From Bacillus vallismortis (GTDB lineage Bacteria; Bacillota; Bacilli; Bacillales; Bacillaceae): 64,000 nt of DNA. Below are positions 39,463 to 47,910 of this stretch, piece after piece. Made by a program: the position numbers and the translations under genes. Location: positions 3,694,001 to 3,758,000 of the forward strand of contig NZ_CP026362.1 of the NCBI RefSeq assembly GCF_004116955.1. Reading direction: 5' to 3'. Position 1 is the first letter of the stretch, and the number at the start of each line of letters is the position of its first letter. The notes under the pieces are model-generated. The model made no database searches and was not told the DNA's origin. It was given only the letters and a program-made list of their open reading frames with translations.

Positions 39463-40881
39463 ATGTTCAATCGATTATTCGGTGTATGTTTTCTTGCAGC
39501 CCTTATCATGGCCTTCACCCTGCCAAACTCCGCGTATGCACAAAAGGCAGAAAAACCCGTATTTACAGAAGTCAGTGTCCATGACCCTTCCGTCATTGAG
39601 ACAAACGGCACCTTTTATGTTTTTGGATCTCATCTTGCTTCAGCAAAAACAAATAACCTCATGCAATGGCAGCAGCTGACCACTAGTGTAAGCAACACCA
39701 ATCCTCTGATTCCGAATGTCTACGAAGAATTAAAAGATACCTTCGAATGGGCGCAATCCGATACCTTGTGGGCGGCTGACGTCAGACAGCTGGCGGACGG
39801 CAAATACTACATGTACTACAACGCCTGCCGCGGCGATTCGCCAAGATCCGCCATGGGGGTTGCCGTCGCTGATCACATTGAAGGCCCTTACAAAAACAAA
39901 GGCATCTTTTTGAAATCAGGCATGGAAGGCACAAGTGACGATGGAACACCGTATGACGCGACCAAACATCCGAATGTTGTCGATCCGCATACCTTCTTTG
40001 ATAAAGACGGCAAGCTGTGGATGGTGTATGGATCTTACTCTGGCGGCATTTTCATTCTAGAAATGAATCCGAAAACGGGCTTTCCGCTTCCTGGTCAGGG
40101 ATATGGCAAAAAACTGCTCGGCGGCAACCACAGCAGAATTGAAGGCCCGTATGTTCTCTACAATCCAGACACCAAGTACTACTACTTATACCTATCATAT
40201 GGCGGTCTCGACGCAACAGGCGGCTACAACATCCGTGTGGTCCGCTCCAAAAAACCGGACGGTCCATACTATGACGCAGAAGGCAACCCAATGATTGACG
40301 TCCGCGGCAAAGAAGGCACAGTCTTCGACGACCGCTCGATCGAACCATACGGTGTCAAACTGATGGGCAGCTATTCGTTTGAGACAGAAAATGAAAAAGG
40401 AACAGGATACGTCTCGCCAGGCCACAACTCGGCATATTATGACGAAAAAACCGGACGTTCCTATTTACTCTTCCACACCCGCTTCCCGGGCAGAGGTGAA
40501 GAACACCAGGTCAGAGTCCATCAAATGTTCATGAACAAAGACGGGTGGCCGGTAACAGCGCCATATCGCTATGCGGGTGAAACGCTGAAAGATGTAAAAC
40601 AAAAAGACATCACAGGAACCTACAAGCTCATCCAGCACGGAAAAGACATCTCAGCCGACATCAAAAAAACCATTAGCATCCAGCTCAACAAAAACCGCAC
40701 CATTTCCGGGGAAATGACCGGAACATGGAAGAAAACCGGAAAAAACACAGCCGAAATCACGTTAGCCGGCAAGAAATATAGCGGAGTGTTTTTACGGCAG
40801 TGGGATTCGGTGAGAGAGAAGAACGTGATGACGTTTAGTGTGCTGAATGGCAGTGGTGAAGCTGTTTGGGGAACTAAATAA
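39463..40881 (+). CDS. abn2: Secreted endo-1,5-alpha-L-arabinanase Abn2 (YxiA)
   Basis: A 472-residue GH43 enzyme that cuts alpha-1,5 arabinan. It has a signal peptide ending 'PNSAYA' near residue 26. Then comes a five-bladed propeller with the GH43 acids in 'VSVHDPSVIE' (base Asp), 'VVDPHTFFD' and 'SRIEGPYV' (acid Glu). A calcium-site His is in 'SPGHNSAYYD', and a C-terminal beta domain follows. AGTGAGG precedes the start at slightly long spacing. B. subtilis Abn2 is the characterised orthologue. Confidence 0.94.
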   Translation: MFNRLFGVCFLAALIMAFTLPNSAYAQKAEKPVFTEVSVHDPSVIETNGTFYVFGSHLASAKTNNLMQWQQLTTSVSNTNPLIPNVYEELKDTFEWAQSDTLWAADVRQLADGKYYMYYNACRGDSPRSAMGVAVADHIEGPYKNKGIFLKSGMEGTSDDGTPYDATKHPNVVDPHTFFDKDGKLWMVYGSYSGGIFILEMNPKTGFPLPGQGYGKKLLGGNHSRIEGPYVLYNPDTKYYYLYLSYGGLDATGGYNIRVVRSKKPDGPYYDAEGNPMIDVRGKEGTVFDDRSIEPYGVKLMGSYSFETENEKGTGYVSPGHNSAYYDEKTGRSYLLFHTRFPGRGEEHQVRVHQMFMNKDGWPVTAPYRYAGETLKDVKQKDITGTYKLIQHGKDISADIKKTISIQLNKNRTISGEMTGTWKKTGKNTAEITLAGKKYSGVFLRQWDSVREKNVMTFSVLNGSGEAVWGTK

Positions 40882-40887
40882 GATGGA

Positions 40888-40917
40888 GAAACGCCTTCGT
40901 AGGAGGGCGTTTTTTTA
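40888..40917 (+). terminator. Terminator of abn2
   Basis: AAACGCC(TTC)/(G)GAGGGCGTTT stem followed by seven T. Confidence 0.85.
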
Positions 40918-41186
40918 TCCGCTTTATTGACTATAAGCAACAGTCCAAAGGAAGAAAAAACAGAGGGTCAGTAAGGAATAAAGACCTAAATAAAAAGTCC
41001 TCTCTATTCTAATTATTCTCCTTGTAAAATCATCAAAAGTGAGTTTTTAGCATTTTTGAACTAACCACTCCTCCTCTAAGACAAAACTTTACACCTATTC
41101 ATCCAATATGACCCTTCATGTAATATGAAAATAGTCTGTATTGTAAAGAATTAACACAGTTTGATAGAAACATGAGGTGTTGCGGC

Positions 41187-41552
41187 ATGCATAGTGAAAT
41201 GTTGTTACATTCGGTAAAAGCCGACTTATATGATAAGCAGGAACAGATCCATCAGTTAAAGCGAGTGCTACATGAAATCAGACAAATCAAACACGATTTT
41301 TCCAAAGTTCAGCACTTCATCCACCATCCGCACCTTGACCGGAATGCATGGAGAGGAAAACATGCTGAGCGGTTTGAAGATATTCGTGACGGAATGAACA
41401 AAACGTATGATCAAATCAAAAGCCAACAGGTCAGCGGAATCATGAAAAGCATAGAAGGGAAAATCAATTCATTAGAGGAAGACGTCTATTCCATAAGACG
41501 TCAAATCACAAAAATAGAGCATGAAATAAAAATTGAAAAACATAGAAAGTGA
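41187..41552 (+). CDS. yxiB: YxiB, DUF5082-type partner of an LXG toxin
   Basis: A 121-residue, largely helical protein with coiled-coil character ('KQEQIHQLKRVLHEIRQI', 'INSLEEDVYSIRRQITKIEHEIK') and 'RNAWRGKHAERFED' with a W-x-G-type turn. Small DUF5082/YwqH-like proteins are encoded just before LXG toxins and act as targeting partners for type VII secretion. The start at 41187 has AGGTG upstream; ATG 41172 is in frame. It is the first gene of the toxin operon. Confidence 0.8.
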   Translation: MHSEMLLHSVKADLYDKQEQIHQLKRVLHEIRQIKHDFSKVQHFIHHPHLDRNAWRGKHAERFEDIRDGMNKTYDQIKSQQVSGIMKSIEGKINSLEEDVYSIRRQITKIEHEIKIEKHRK

Positions 41553-41563
41553 GGTGAGCACAA

Positions 41564-41833
41564 ATGGCACAGGAAATCAAAATGGTGTATGGCACAGTGA
41601 AGCAAGGGCTTTCTCAGCTCAAGAATTCAGCTGAACTCAAATCCTCCGTGCCCGGCCATATCTCAGGCAAAAACCATTTAAACGTTGTGAAGTCCATCGA
41701 GCAATTAAATAAGGACATCAAAAAGCTCACTGAAGCATATGCGTCCGTTCTGGCCAAGCATATCGCACAAACGGAAAGCGCGGTAAACGCCATGAAGGAA
41801 ACGGACGAGAACGTATCATCTTCCATGAAATAA
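41564..41833 (+). CDS. yxiC: YxiC, DUF5344-type partner of an LXG toxin
   Basis: An 89-residue two-helix protein with WXG100-like length but no W-x-G, matching DUF5344/YwqI-like proteins. A GTGAGGTGAG site lies before the ATG, 11 bp after yxiB. It is expected to form a helical complex with the LXG domain of YxiD and assist export by the Yuk/Yue type VII system, which is encoded elsewhere. Confidence 0.82.
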   Translation: MAQEIKMVYGTVKQGLSQLKNSAELKSSVPGHISGKNHLNVVKSIEQLNKDIKKLTEAYASVLAKHIAQTESAVNAMKETDENVSSSMK

Positions 41834-41852
41834 AGCGCGGGAGGACAAGGGA

Positions 41853-43550
41853 TTGAAAACATTAGATGTCCACGCTCTTCACGAGGGTATTCAGCATACA
41901 ATTGAGAAACTGGACAAGCAAAAACAGCAGCTGGAGAAGCTGGAAAAAAGCGTTGAGCATCTGGCAGGCATGAAGGATGCGTTAAAAGGAAAAGGCGGAG
42001 ATGCGATCCGAACCTTCTACGAGGAGTGCCACAAGCCCTTTCTCCTTTTCTTCGGCATGTTTATCGACGAATACAAAAAAGTGCTGAAACAAACACAGCA
42101 TGCGATTTCCTCTGTAGAATCTGACTCCCACGGCATAATTGCGGAGGCTTTTCTCTCACAAGATGCAAGACACGGGGTCAAGCATGCAAGAGAAGTGACA
42201 GAACAGCTCACAGACGCAGTCAATCGTCAGACATCGACCATTGGCCACATCATCAGCCTGCCAACAGTCAATGACTCCTTTTTTCAGATGGAAACAGAAC
42301 AGGCTGAACGGATTATTACAGACACCCTGCATAAGCTCATTCGATTTGAAGGCCAGCAAACCTACGTGCTAGAATCAGCAAAAACAGATTTTCAAACGAT
42401 GAAAAAATACATAGATCAGCTCGAAGCGATGTACACCGGCCCGGAAATCGGAATCACAGGCTACAAAAGCGGCTCCATCCTGAAATCGCAGGAAGAAGAA
42501 AACATCAACCAAACCTTCGGCGCCATTAACCCGCAAATGAAGCAGGCGGTTGATTCACCGATGGAGATGATGTTGAAGAAGCTGGAGAAACATAAGCAGT
42601 CCAACGTTGATACCGTGATGAAAGATGGCAAACAACAGAAGATCGAGCGTGAGATTCATGCTGATGACAGTAACTTAACGGTATTACAGAAAGAAGCAGC
42701 AGCCCATCCGAAAGTGTATAATGACATACGGGTGATAGATGATAAACTGTATAATCATAAAGGATTAAAAAAGATAGATACGATTGAAGTGATTGACGAG
42801 TTAGAAAGTGATACTGCAAGCATTGACTACGTCGGCGGTAAATATTTTGTATATGAAAACGGGCAAATTGTGAGAGAATTCTATGCTGGAGGGAAAAAGC
42901 GGCTAGAAGAAGTTTCTTACATTCCAGAGGATAAAGTAGGTGGAGCTAAGCCGCTTGATTCGTTTCTTTCCGGAACTCAGTATGAATTTGTTGAGTGGGT
43001 AAGTCCTCAGGGTGCTGTTAAAAAATTGGCGGTGCGAGGCGGGAAGCGTGTAGTAACCAAAGTGGCTAAACATGTTGTGGAGAAGGAAAGTAAGGGTGAA
43101 GTTAAGAAGGTAGTTTCTAAGAAAGCTGGTAAGTATTCCACAAGTATCGATCATAAAGTTAAGGAAATCGAGATGCAAAATTTACCAAAGTGGGTCGGTG
43201 AGTCGTTTACTGATAGTAATTATAGAACTGTAATTACAAAGGAGAATATCAATTTTTATAGAACCTTTGGGGGGAGTGCAAGAGTTAATGGTTCATTTGT
43301 TACTACTAGACCTGCTGGGAATAGAATCAATGCGAAAATAAATACAGCTTTAGTGCCAGATTGGAAAAATTCAAGAGAGTTTGAAGCAGTAATAGAAGTC
43401 CCTAAAGGACAAATACTAAATATTGGTAGGGTTGAAAAGCAATATACAAAAACAGGAACATTATTAAAAGGTGAAGGAGACCAAATACTTCTGCCGCAAG
43501 GGTGGCCATCAGAATGGATAAAGGAGATAAGAAAAGTTCCAAGCCGATAA
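41853..43550 (+). CDS. yxiD: YxiD-like LXG polymorphic toxin
   Basis: A 565-residue LXG toxin. Residues 1 to about 200 are the helical LXG targeting domain ('HALHEGIQHTIEKLDKQ', 'LKGKGGDAIRTFYEECH'). A linker ends near residue 245 ('SPMEMMLKKLE'), and a variable tip follows. The last 120 residues ('FYRTFGGSARVNGSFVTTRPAG', 'FEAVIEVPKGQILNIG', 'GEGDQILLP') look like an ADP-ribosyltransferase/NAD-glycohydrolase-type toxin fold, which is inference. The start is a TTG at 41853 after GGGAGGAC. The tip differs from what I recall for 168 YxiD. Confidence 0.85.
   Translation: MKTLDVHALHEGIQHTIEKLDKQKQQLEKLEKSVEHLAGMKDALKGKGGDAIRTFYEECHKPFLLFFGMFIDEYKKVLKQTQHAISSVESDSHGIIAEAFLSQDARHGVKHAREVTEQLTDAVNRQTSTIGHIISLPTVNDSFFQMETEQAERIITDTLHKLIRFEGQQTYVLESAKTDFQTMKKYIDQLEAMYTGPEIGITGYKSGSILKSQEEENINQTFGAINPQMKQAVDSPMEMMLKKLEKHKQSNVDTVMKDGKQQKIEREIHADDSNLTVLQKEAAAHPKVYNDIRVIDDKLYNHKGLKKIDTIEVIDELESDTASIDYVGGKYFVYENGQIVREFYAGGKKRLEEVSYIPEDKVGGAKPLDSFLSGTQYEFVEWVSPQGAVKKLAVRGGKRVVTKVAKHVVEKESKGEVKKVVSKKAGKYSTSIDHKVKEIEMQNLPKWVGESFTDSNYRTVITKENINFYRTFGGSARVNGSFVTTRPAGNRINAKINTALVPDWKNSREFEAVIEVPKGQILNIGRVEKQYTKTGTLLKGEGDQILLPQGWPSEWIKEIRKVPSR
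42039..42582 (+). repeat. Long direct repeat, copy in the complete LXG toxin
   Basis: About 540 bp nearly identical to 46004-46547. It encodes most of the LXG domain after residue 62 and the linker up to 'MEMMLKKL'. Divergence is abrupt at the 3' end, where the toxin tips begin. Confidence 0.85.
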
Positions 43551-43563
43551 GGAGGATAATAAG

Positions 43564-43833
43564 TTGAATAGCAAAGAAAAATTAACCATACAAGTAGAAA
43601 AAGTAATAAGTAAACTGGAAAGTGATTATAATAGTGAAATAAATAATGGTATATATCAACTGTTATATAAAAGATATCAAAATGCATTAGATATATTGGA
43701 GAAAAATAAAGATATTAGGGAAATTAACATTATTGGTGGGGTTAGGGGTTATATGGATAGTTTTAATGACTATGAAAATCCATTACTTGAGGAATTGTAT
43801 AAAGCGGAAAAAATATTAAAAGAGTTATTGTAA
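43564..43833 (+). CDS. Putative immunity protein for the YxiD-like toxin
   Basis: An 89-residue acidic helical protein starting at a TTG 13 bp after the toxin stop, with AAGGAGGATAA upstream. Position directly behind the toxin, small size and AT-rich codon use fit an immunity protein for the 3' toxin tip. No family was recognised ('KDIREINIIGGVRGYMDSFNDYENP'). Confidence 0.65.
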   Translation: MNSKEKLTIQVEKVISKLESDYNSEINNGIYQLLYKRYQNALDILEKNKDIREINIIGGVRGYMDSFNDYENPLLEELYKAEKILKELL

Positions 43834-43838
43834 TTTAA

Positions 43839-44081
43839 TTACGAAAAAAATTACTAAAAGAATATCAAGATGATGAAACAATAGTCTACAAATTCGAGCC
43901 TAACAAAAAAAAATATGGGTAAAATCGAATAACTAGAAGGTTCTCATCGTTAGAGGAGATTCTTGATAAAGATTTTCTGTCAACATTTTATTTTGATCGA
44001 GCTGCACAAAGATTAGCAGTTTATTTAGTAAGAGAAAGAGGATATTTCCAGAAAAAACAGTTTTTGAGTTTTAGCTTATAA
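43839..44081 (+). pseudogene. Decayed immunity gene fragment
   Basis: One frame encodes 'LLKEYQDDETIVYKFEPNKK', then a TAA at 43920, then 'RRFSSLEEILDKDFLSTFYF' and 'AVYLVRERGYFQKKQFLSF'. It ends at 44079, directly before a conserved hairpin. There is no start or ribosome binding site. A related scrap is at 45711-45838, which also begins with LKEY. Confidence 0.55.
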
Positions 44082-44082
44082 T

Positions 44083-44117
44083 AAAACCTTGATTGGCAAA
44101 ACGCCTTTCAAGGTTTT
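44083..44117 (+). repeat. Conserved intermodule hairpin, copy 1
   Basis: AAACCTTGA, then TTGGCAAAACGCC, then TTTCAAGGTTT: a stem-loop with a T-run behind it. The same element recurs at 45163, 45917 and 47911 behind immunity modules of unrelated sequence. Confidence 0.8.
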
Positions 44118-44157
44118 AATCTGCGTTCAATATAATAAGAAACAAAGAGGTTCTCCT

Positions 44158-44543
44158 ATGATATATAATGCATTTGTTAAAGGACTTGATCCACATATAG
44201 AAGAGGAAGTGATTCTCAAAATAGAAGGGATAGAATTTACAGGTTTTTCTTCTGTCTGTCCTTATGAAATTGAAGTGGGGAAAAAATATCCTGTGTTAGT
44301 TGGTTTTACGATTTTGGATGAGTTAGTTATTCGTGAAATTAAAGAAAAACAAAAGAATTAGAACGGATTGATTTGGGATATCAGTATTATATTAGTGGAA
44401 TTTTGCAAGAGAATTCAATTGATGCAGGAATCGTTCTTACTGATGAAGATGAGTATTTTTCTGAATATCCTTATTTGATTGGGGAACATGTTGAGATAAA
44501 GGTTGATAGGATAAGCATAGAATTTTTAAGAGACTCTGTTTAA
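44158..44543 (+). pseudogene. Frameshifted immunity-type gene
   Basis: An ATG at 44158 after AAAGAGG starts a frame that stops at 44361 after 67 residues ('VKGLDPHIEEEVILKIEG', 'CPYEIEVGKKYPVLVGF'). Coding sense continues at once in another frame ('ERIDLGYQYYISGILQENS', 'EYPYLIGEHVEIKVDRI') to 44543. The shift lies in the A-rich segment at about 44342-44362. The intact protein would be about 130 residues. The first part alone would be read as a 67-residue CDS. Confidence 0.65.
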
Positions 44544-44550
44544 ATATAAA

Positions 44551-44798
44551 GTGAAGAAGATAGATGAGAAATTTTTATTGAGAAAAATAAATGAATCGTT
44601 ACTAATCTTTCAGATTTTTTTGTCCCTAGCAGGAATATCTTTAACTATCATGACAATCTGGTTAGCAAACGCCAATGAATTCACGATATAGAGTTGTATG
44701 TGATTTCTGGTTTTTCATATGGTGTATTTTTCTTTTTGTTCCCTTTTGGTATTTATATATTCAGGAAAAGAATACTTGATTTATTAGATGAAGAATGA
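44551..44798 (+). pseudogene. Frameshifted small membrane protein gene
   Basis: A GTG at 44551 opens a frame encoding a hydrophobic segment ('LLIFQIFLSLAGISLTIM') that ends at a TAG near 44689. A second membrane helix continues in another frame ('SGFSYGVFFFLFPFGIYIF') to 44798. Together they resemble a two-helix protein broken by one indel. Confidence 0.5.
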
Positions 44799-44838
44799 TT
44801 TAAACATTTTAGCAAACCCTCCTTAAAAGGAGAGAGAT

Positions 44839-45146
44839 GACATGTTATTGATCAATAAGCAAGCAAGGTGACCCTGTTTTTCAATTTTGGGCTGGAACAT
44901 TCCATCATGATATTGAATCTCCCGATGACGCTTTACAAGAGTTATTAACAGAGGAAAGTAAAGAGTATTTGGAGATGTTATTGTCTTTTTAACGGATTTT
45001 ATTGAAAGTGAGCATTCAGACAATGAGAAAAATGATTACATTCAATCTAGCGCAGATGGCGTGTATTTCCTGCGATTAATTTAGAACCAATTAAATGGCT
45101 AAAAAATGTAATGGAACAAATAAAAGAATCTTTAAGTGAAAATTAA
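44839..45146 (+). pseudogene. Multiply frameshifted immunity-type gene
   Basis: Protein-like text is split over three frames. '[20 protein letters not shown]' is followed by '[20 protein letters not shown]' and then '[20 protein letters not shown]', with stops near 44990 and 45080. An AAGGAGAGAG site lies before the damaged start. It ends just before hairpin copy 2. Confidence 0.55.
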
Positions 45147-45162
45147 AACGATGACGATTATT

Positions 45163-45197
45163 AACCTTGATTGGAAAAATGCCTTTCAAGGTTTTTT
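45163..45197 (+). repeat. Conserved intermodule hairpin, copy 2
   Basis: AACCTTGA-TTGGAAAAATGCC-TTTCAAGGTT followed by TTTT; same element as at 44083. Confidence 0.8.
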
Positions 45198-45216
45198 AAT
45201 AACAATAATTTTTAGA

Positions 45217-45330
45217 TTGCAATATAAACCAAAGGAAAAAATGTGGAGAGCTAACTTCACTGAAAATGAAATTACTGTTGTAGGATCAAAAACAGAATTA
45301 AGAAATGTACATGTAGATATTTTAGATTAA
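45217..45330 (+). pseudogene. C-terminal fragment of an immunity-type gene
   Basis: About 38 residues ('YKPKEKMWRANFTENEITV', ending 'VHVDILD') with no start of their own. The frame extends upstream only through hairpin copy 2. It is followed after 10 bp by the intact Imm8-like gene. Confidence 0.4.
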
Positions 45331-45340
45331 AAGGTGGGAT

Positions 45341-45673
45341 ATGATTATTTTAGAAATTAAAGCTTTAACTAAGGACTATGAAAATTGGGGTGAAGATGCT
45401 GATGATTTCTACGTTTCATTTGAACTTGACGTAGGATTGCCTGATATACCAGGCGCTTCTGATTTATTTACTTTTAATATTATTAGCCCTAAAAGATTGG
45501 ATAAGATACTTGTAAGTACAAAAATTGAATTAGGTCATGGATATATCATAATGAGAGATTTTAATATAAAAACTGTCAATTCTACTGTAGAGACTATCAT
45601 GAATAAATGTAAAGACGATGACTATGATAAGTATATGAATAATTTAGCTCAATACTTTAAATTACAAGGATAA
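45341..45673 (+). CDS. Imm8-like immunity protein
   Basis: A 110-residue protein resembling the Imm8 family of polymorphic-toxin immunity proteins. It opens with a short strand ('MIILEIKALT'), then 'DADDFYVSFELDVGLPD', and has the family-like 'FTFNIISPKRLDKIL'. AAAAGGTGGG lies 5 bp before the ATG. No toxin partner lies in front of it, so it is an orphan immunity gene, probably protecting against toxins of other strains. Confidence 0.65.
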   Translation: MIILEIKALTKDYENWGEDADDFYVSFELDVGLPDIPGASDLFTFNIISPKRLDKILVSTKIELGHGYIIMRDFNIKTVNSTVETIMNKCKDDDYDKYMNNLAQYFKLQG

Positions 45674-45710
45674 TACAAAAAAAGTTGTTGGCTAGTCGCT
45701 TATAGTTATA

Positions 45711-45838
45711 CTAAAAGAATATGAATATATCGGAACTGTAAGCAATTTCGGATTTAATACACATGTTATATGATAAACAACTAGAGGTTTTTCATGTTAG
45801 AAGAGATTCCTGATTATAAAAGTCTCAATTCATAACTG
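45711..45838 (+). pseudogene. Scrap related to the immunity fragment at 43839
   Basis: It begins CTAAAAGAATAT, like 43854, encodes 'LKEYEYIGTVSNFGFNTHVI' and then hits TGA/TAA. A following segment (ACTAGAGGTTTTTCATGTTAGAAGAGA) is alignable to the other copy's region at 43930-43960. Too short for a confident call. Confidence 0.35.
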
Positions 45839-45916
45839 TTTTAATTAAATGGTTTTCAGGACTCTTGCTTTGCTTCCTAGTGAGTAGCTTTAGAGTAGTA
45901 TAGTGGTAACTGTTTT

Positions 45917-45950
45917 ACCTTGATTGGCAAAGTGCCTTTCAAGGTTTTTT
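45917..45950 (+). repeat. Conserved intermodule hairpin, copy 3
   Basis: ACCTTGA-TTGGCAAAGTGCC-TTTCAAGGT followed by TTTTT; it lies 54 bp before the second LXG cassette. Confidence 0.8.
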
Positions 45951-45960
45951 AATAAAAATA

Positions 45961-45992
45961 ATCTTTTATAAATCTAATCTTTTATAAATCTA
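45961..45992 (+). repeat. Tandem 16-bp duplication at the cassette border
   Basis: ATCTTTTATAAATCTA occurs twice in direct succession, a few bases upstream of the point where homology to the complete toxin gene begins (46004). Confidence 0.8.
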
Positions 45993-46003
45993 ATCATAAA
46001 CCA

Positions 46004-46547
46004 TTTCTCCTTTTCTTCGGCATGTTTATCGACGAATACAAAAAAGTGCTGAAACAAACGCAGCATGCGATTTCCTCTGTAGAATCTGACTCCCATGGCA
46101 TGATAGCGGAGGCTTTTCTCTTACACGATGCAAGACACGGGGTCAAGCATGCACGAGAAGTGACAGAACAGCTCACACACGCAGTCAATCGCCAGACATC
46201 AGCCATTGGCCACATCGTCAGCCTGCCGACAGTTAAGGATACCTTTTTTCAAATGGAAACAGAACAGGCTGAACGGCTGATTTCGGATACCTTGAATAAG
46301 CTCTTTCACTTTGACGGCCAGCAAACCCAGGCATTAGAAACAGCCAAAACAGATTTTCAAACGATGAAAAAATACATAGATCAGCTCGAAACGATGTACA
46401 CCGGCCCAAAAATCGGAATCACAGGCTACAAAAGCGGCTCCATCCTGAAATCGCAGGAAGAAGAAAACATCAACCAAACCTTCGGCGCCATTAACCCGCA
46501 AATGAAGCAGGCGATTGATTCACCGATGGAGATGATGTTGAAGAAGC
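46004..46547 (+). repeat. Long direct repeat, copy in the truncated LXG toxin
   Basis: Near-identical partner of 42039-42582, beginning at TTTCTCCTTTTCTTCGG and ending at the linker 'MEMMLKKL'. Confidence 0.85.
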
Positions 46548-47404
46548 TAGACGAGAAAGAAAAGTCTAAAGTCGATGCAGTTGTCAAAACGGGCCATTCT
46601 AAAAAGGTAAATGAAAATATCATTATTATTAATGGTAAAGTGTATAATACGAGTGAACATGTAGAACATGTAAAAACTGATTTCTCAAATGCAGAGGTTA
46701 AGCAAGTTGTTTATAATGATACACTTTACAATGTATACATATCAGGTAATAACATGAAACTTGAACCTGTCGTCTCGCTTTCGGACATCAAAGTGGATGA
46801 GAGTGGATATGTGAAGATCTTAGAGACAGCTGTAGATCTTACCGGCGTGAATGATCTTTTTAAGGCCGTCACGGGCAGAGACCCTATAACAGGCAAAAAA
46901 GTCACAGGAAATGACCGTATTGTTGCCTCCATAAACTCAGTACCATTTGCTAAAATAGCTAAGTTAGAAAAGTTAAGAGATATTAATAAACTAATTGATG
47001 ATGGGAAAAAGGCGAAGAAGGCTAAGGAAGTTAAAAACGTTTCTAAAAATACGGGGAATCTTAATAGAAAAGAGGCATTTAACAATGCGAAGGATTTAGC
47101 AGGTGTACCTAGGTGCCAACAACCTACACGTCAATGGCAAGTCGGAGATAATATCAATAAAAAGGGTGGCGACTTTAAAAATTACGAGTACAGTTCAAAC
47201 CCAACTCATCACGGGCGTTACTATGAATACGATACCCCTCAAGGAAAAAGGGTTATTGTAGAGCATATAAATGATGGAAGACTGCATTCACATGCAGGAA
47301 AACCAAAAGACGGTGCTAATCCATTTGAGTATGATTTTAAGAAAGAAAGATACTCTAATATTTATGGTCCGAATGGAGACCATCACATTTATTATAATAG
47401 ATAA
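46022..47404 (+). CDS. 5'-truncated second LXG toxin with HNH/EndoVII-like nuclease tip
   Basis: 460 residues are open from an internal ATG that corresponds to residue 70 of the complete toxin. The first LXG helices are missing and no ribosome binding site is visible, so it is probably silent. The linker is followed by a pretoxin-TG-like segment ('DLTGVNDLFKAVTGRDPITG') and a C-terminal tip beginning 'NRKEAFNNAKDLAGVP' with 'CQQPTRQW', 'VIVEHINDGRLHSHAG' and 'GDHHIYY'. That tip is the YobL/YqcG-type HNH/EndoVII nuclease pattern. Its own immunity gene follows. Confidence 0.75.
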   Translation: MFIDEYKKVLKQTQHAISSVESDSHGMIAEAFLLHDARHGVKHAREVTEQLTHAVNRQTSAIGHIVSLPTVKDTFFQMETEQAERLISDTLNKLFHFDGQQTQALETAKTDFQTMKKYIDQLETMYTGPKIGITGYKSGSILKSQEEENINQTFGAINPQMKQAIDSPMEMMLKKLDEKEKSKVDAVVKTGHSKKVNENIIIINGKVYNTSEHVEHVKTDFSNAEVKQVVYNDTLYNVYISGNNMKLEPVVSLSDIKVDESGYVKILETAVDLTGVNDLFKAVTGRDPITGKKVTGNDRIVASINSVPFAKIAKLEKLRDINKLIDDGKKAKKAKEVKNVSKNTGNLNRKEAFNNAKDLAGVPRCQQPTRQWQVGDNINKKGGDFKNYEYSSNPTHHGRYYEYDTPQGKRVIVEHINDGRLHSHAGKPKDGANPFEYDFKKERYSNIYGPNGDHHIYYNR

Positions 47405-47417
47405 AGAGGTAATAGTG

Positions 47418-47897
47418 ATGTCATATCAAAATGAAAAGATACTAAAGAAAATAGCATTGATGAATGCTAAAAAAACTTTAAATCAATTATCATATATAGA
47501 GCTTATTGACTTTGAAGATTATGATTCACAGTGGTTGAAATTATTTGAATTTCCATTGAAACAATTCCGTAGGATAGATTCTGAACCAACATATTCTAAA
47601 CCTATTGGAGATACTATTAGTTTTATATCTTGGTTTGAAAGTTCTTTGGATTTTCTAAAGGAAAATAAAGAATGGGTTATTCTGGTACCAAATTGTCAAT
47701 TTCCAGTATGGGCTAATGTTAGAGTGTTCGATATTACAAAAGCAATTGAAGAGCTTTGGGAAACATCAGAAAATCGTGATATAATATTAGCTGATAAGTC
47801 GACGGGAAGTATTGCTCAAATTTTTGCAGAAGAAAAAAATTATGAGATTCATGTTGGAAAATGTGATATCACAAACATAGACAAGAAAAATAATTAA
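47418..47897 (+). CDS. Putative immunity protein for the nuclease cassette
   Basis: A 159-residue protein starting 14 bp after the truncated toxin, with AAAGAGGTAA before the ATG. It is acidic and soluble ('WLKLFEFPLKQFRRIDSEP', 'EWVILVPNCQFPVWANVRV'). Direct linkage to the nuclease tip and small size support an immunity function; I do not recognise the family. It could stay active even if the toxin is silent. A conserved hairpin follows. Confidence 0.65.
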   Translation: MSYQNEKILKKIALMNAKKTLNQLSYIELIDFEDYDSQWLKLFEFPLKQFRRIDSEPTYSKPIGDTISFISWFESSLDFLKENKEWVILVPNCQFPVWANVRVFDITKAIEELWETSENRDIILADKSTGSIAQIFAEEKNYEIHVGKCDITNIDKKNN

Positions 47898-47910
47898 CTT
47901 TTTTATTACT

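Noticed and set aside
45136..45216. 5' part of a 64-residue ORF ending at 45330
   Set aside because: Its first 27 residues are only a translation of the conserved hairpin; only the last part looks like protein.
43833..46022. Insertion sequence or prophage as cause of the island
   Set aside because: No transposase, integrase, terminal inverted repeats or target duplication could be seen; the region is explained by toxin and immunity modules.
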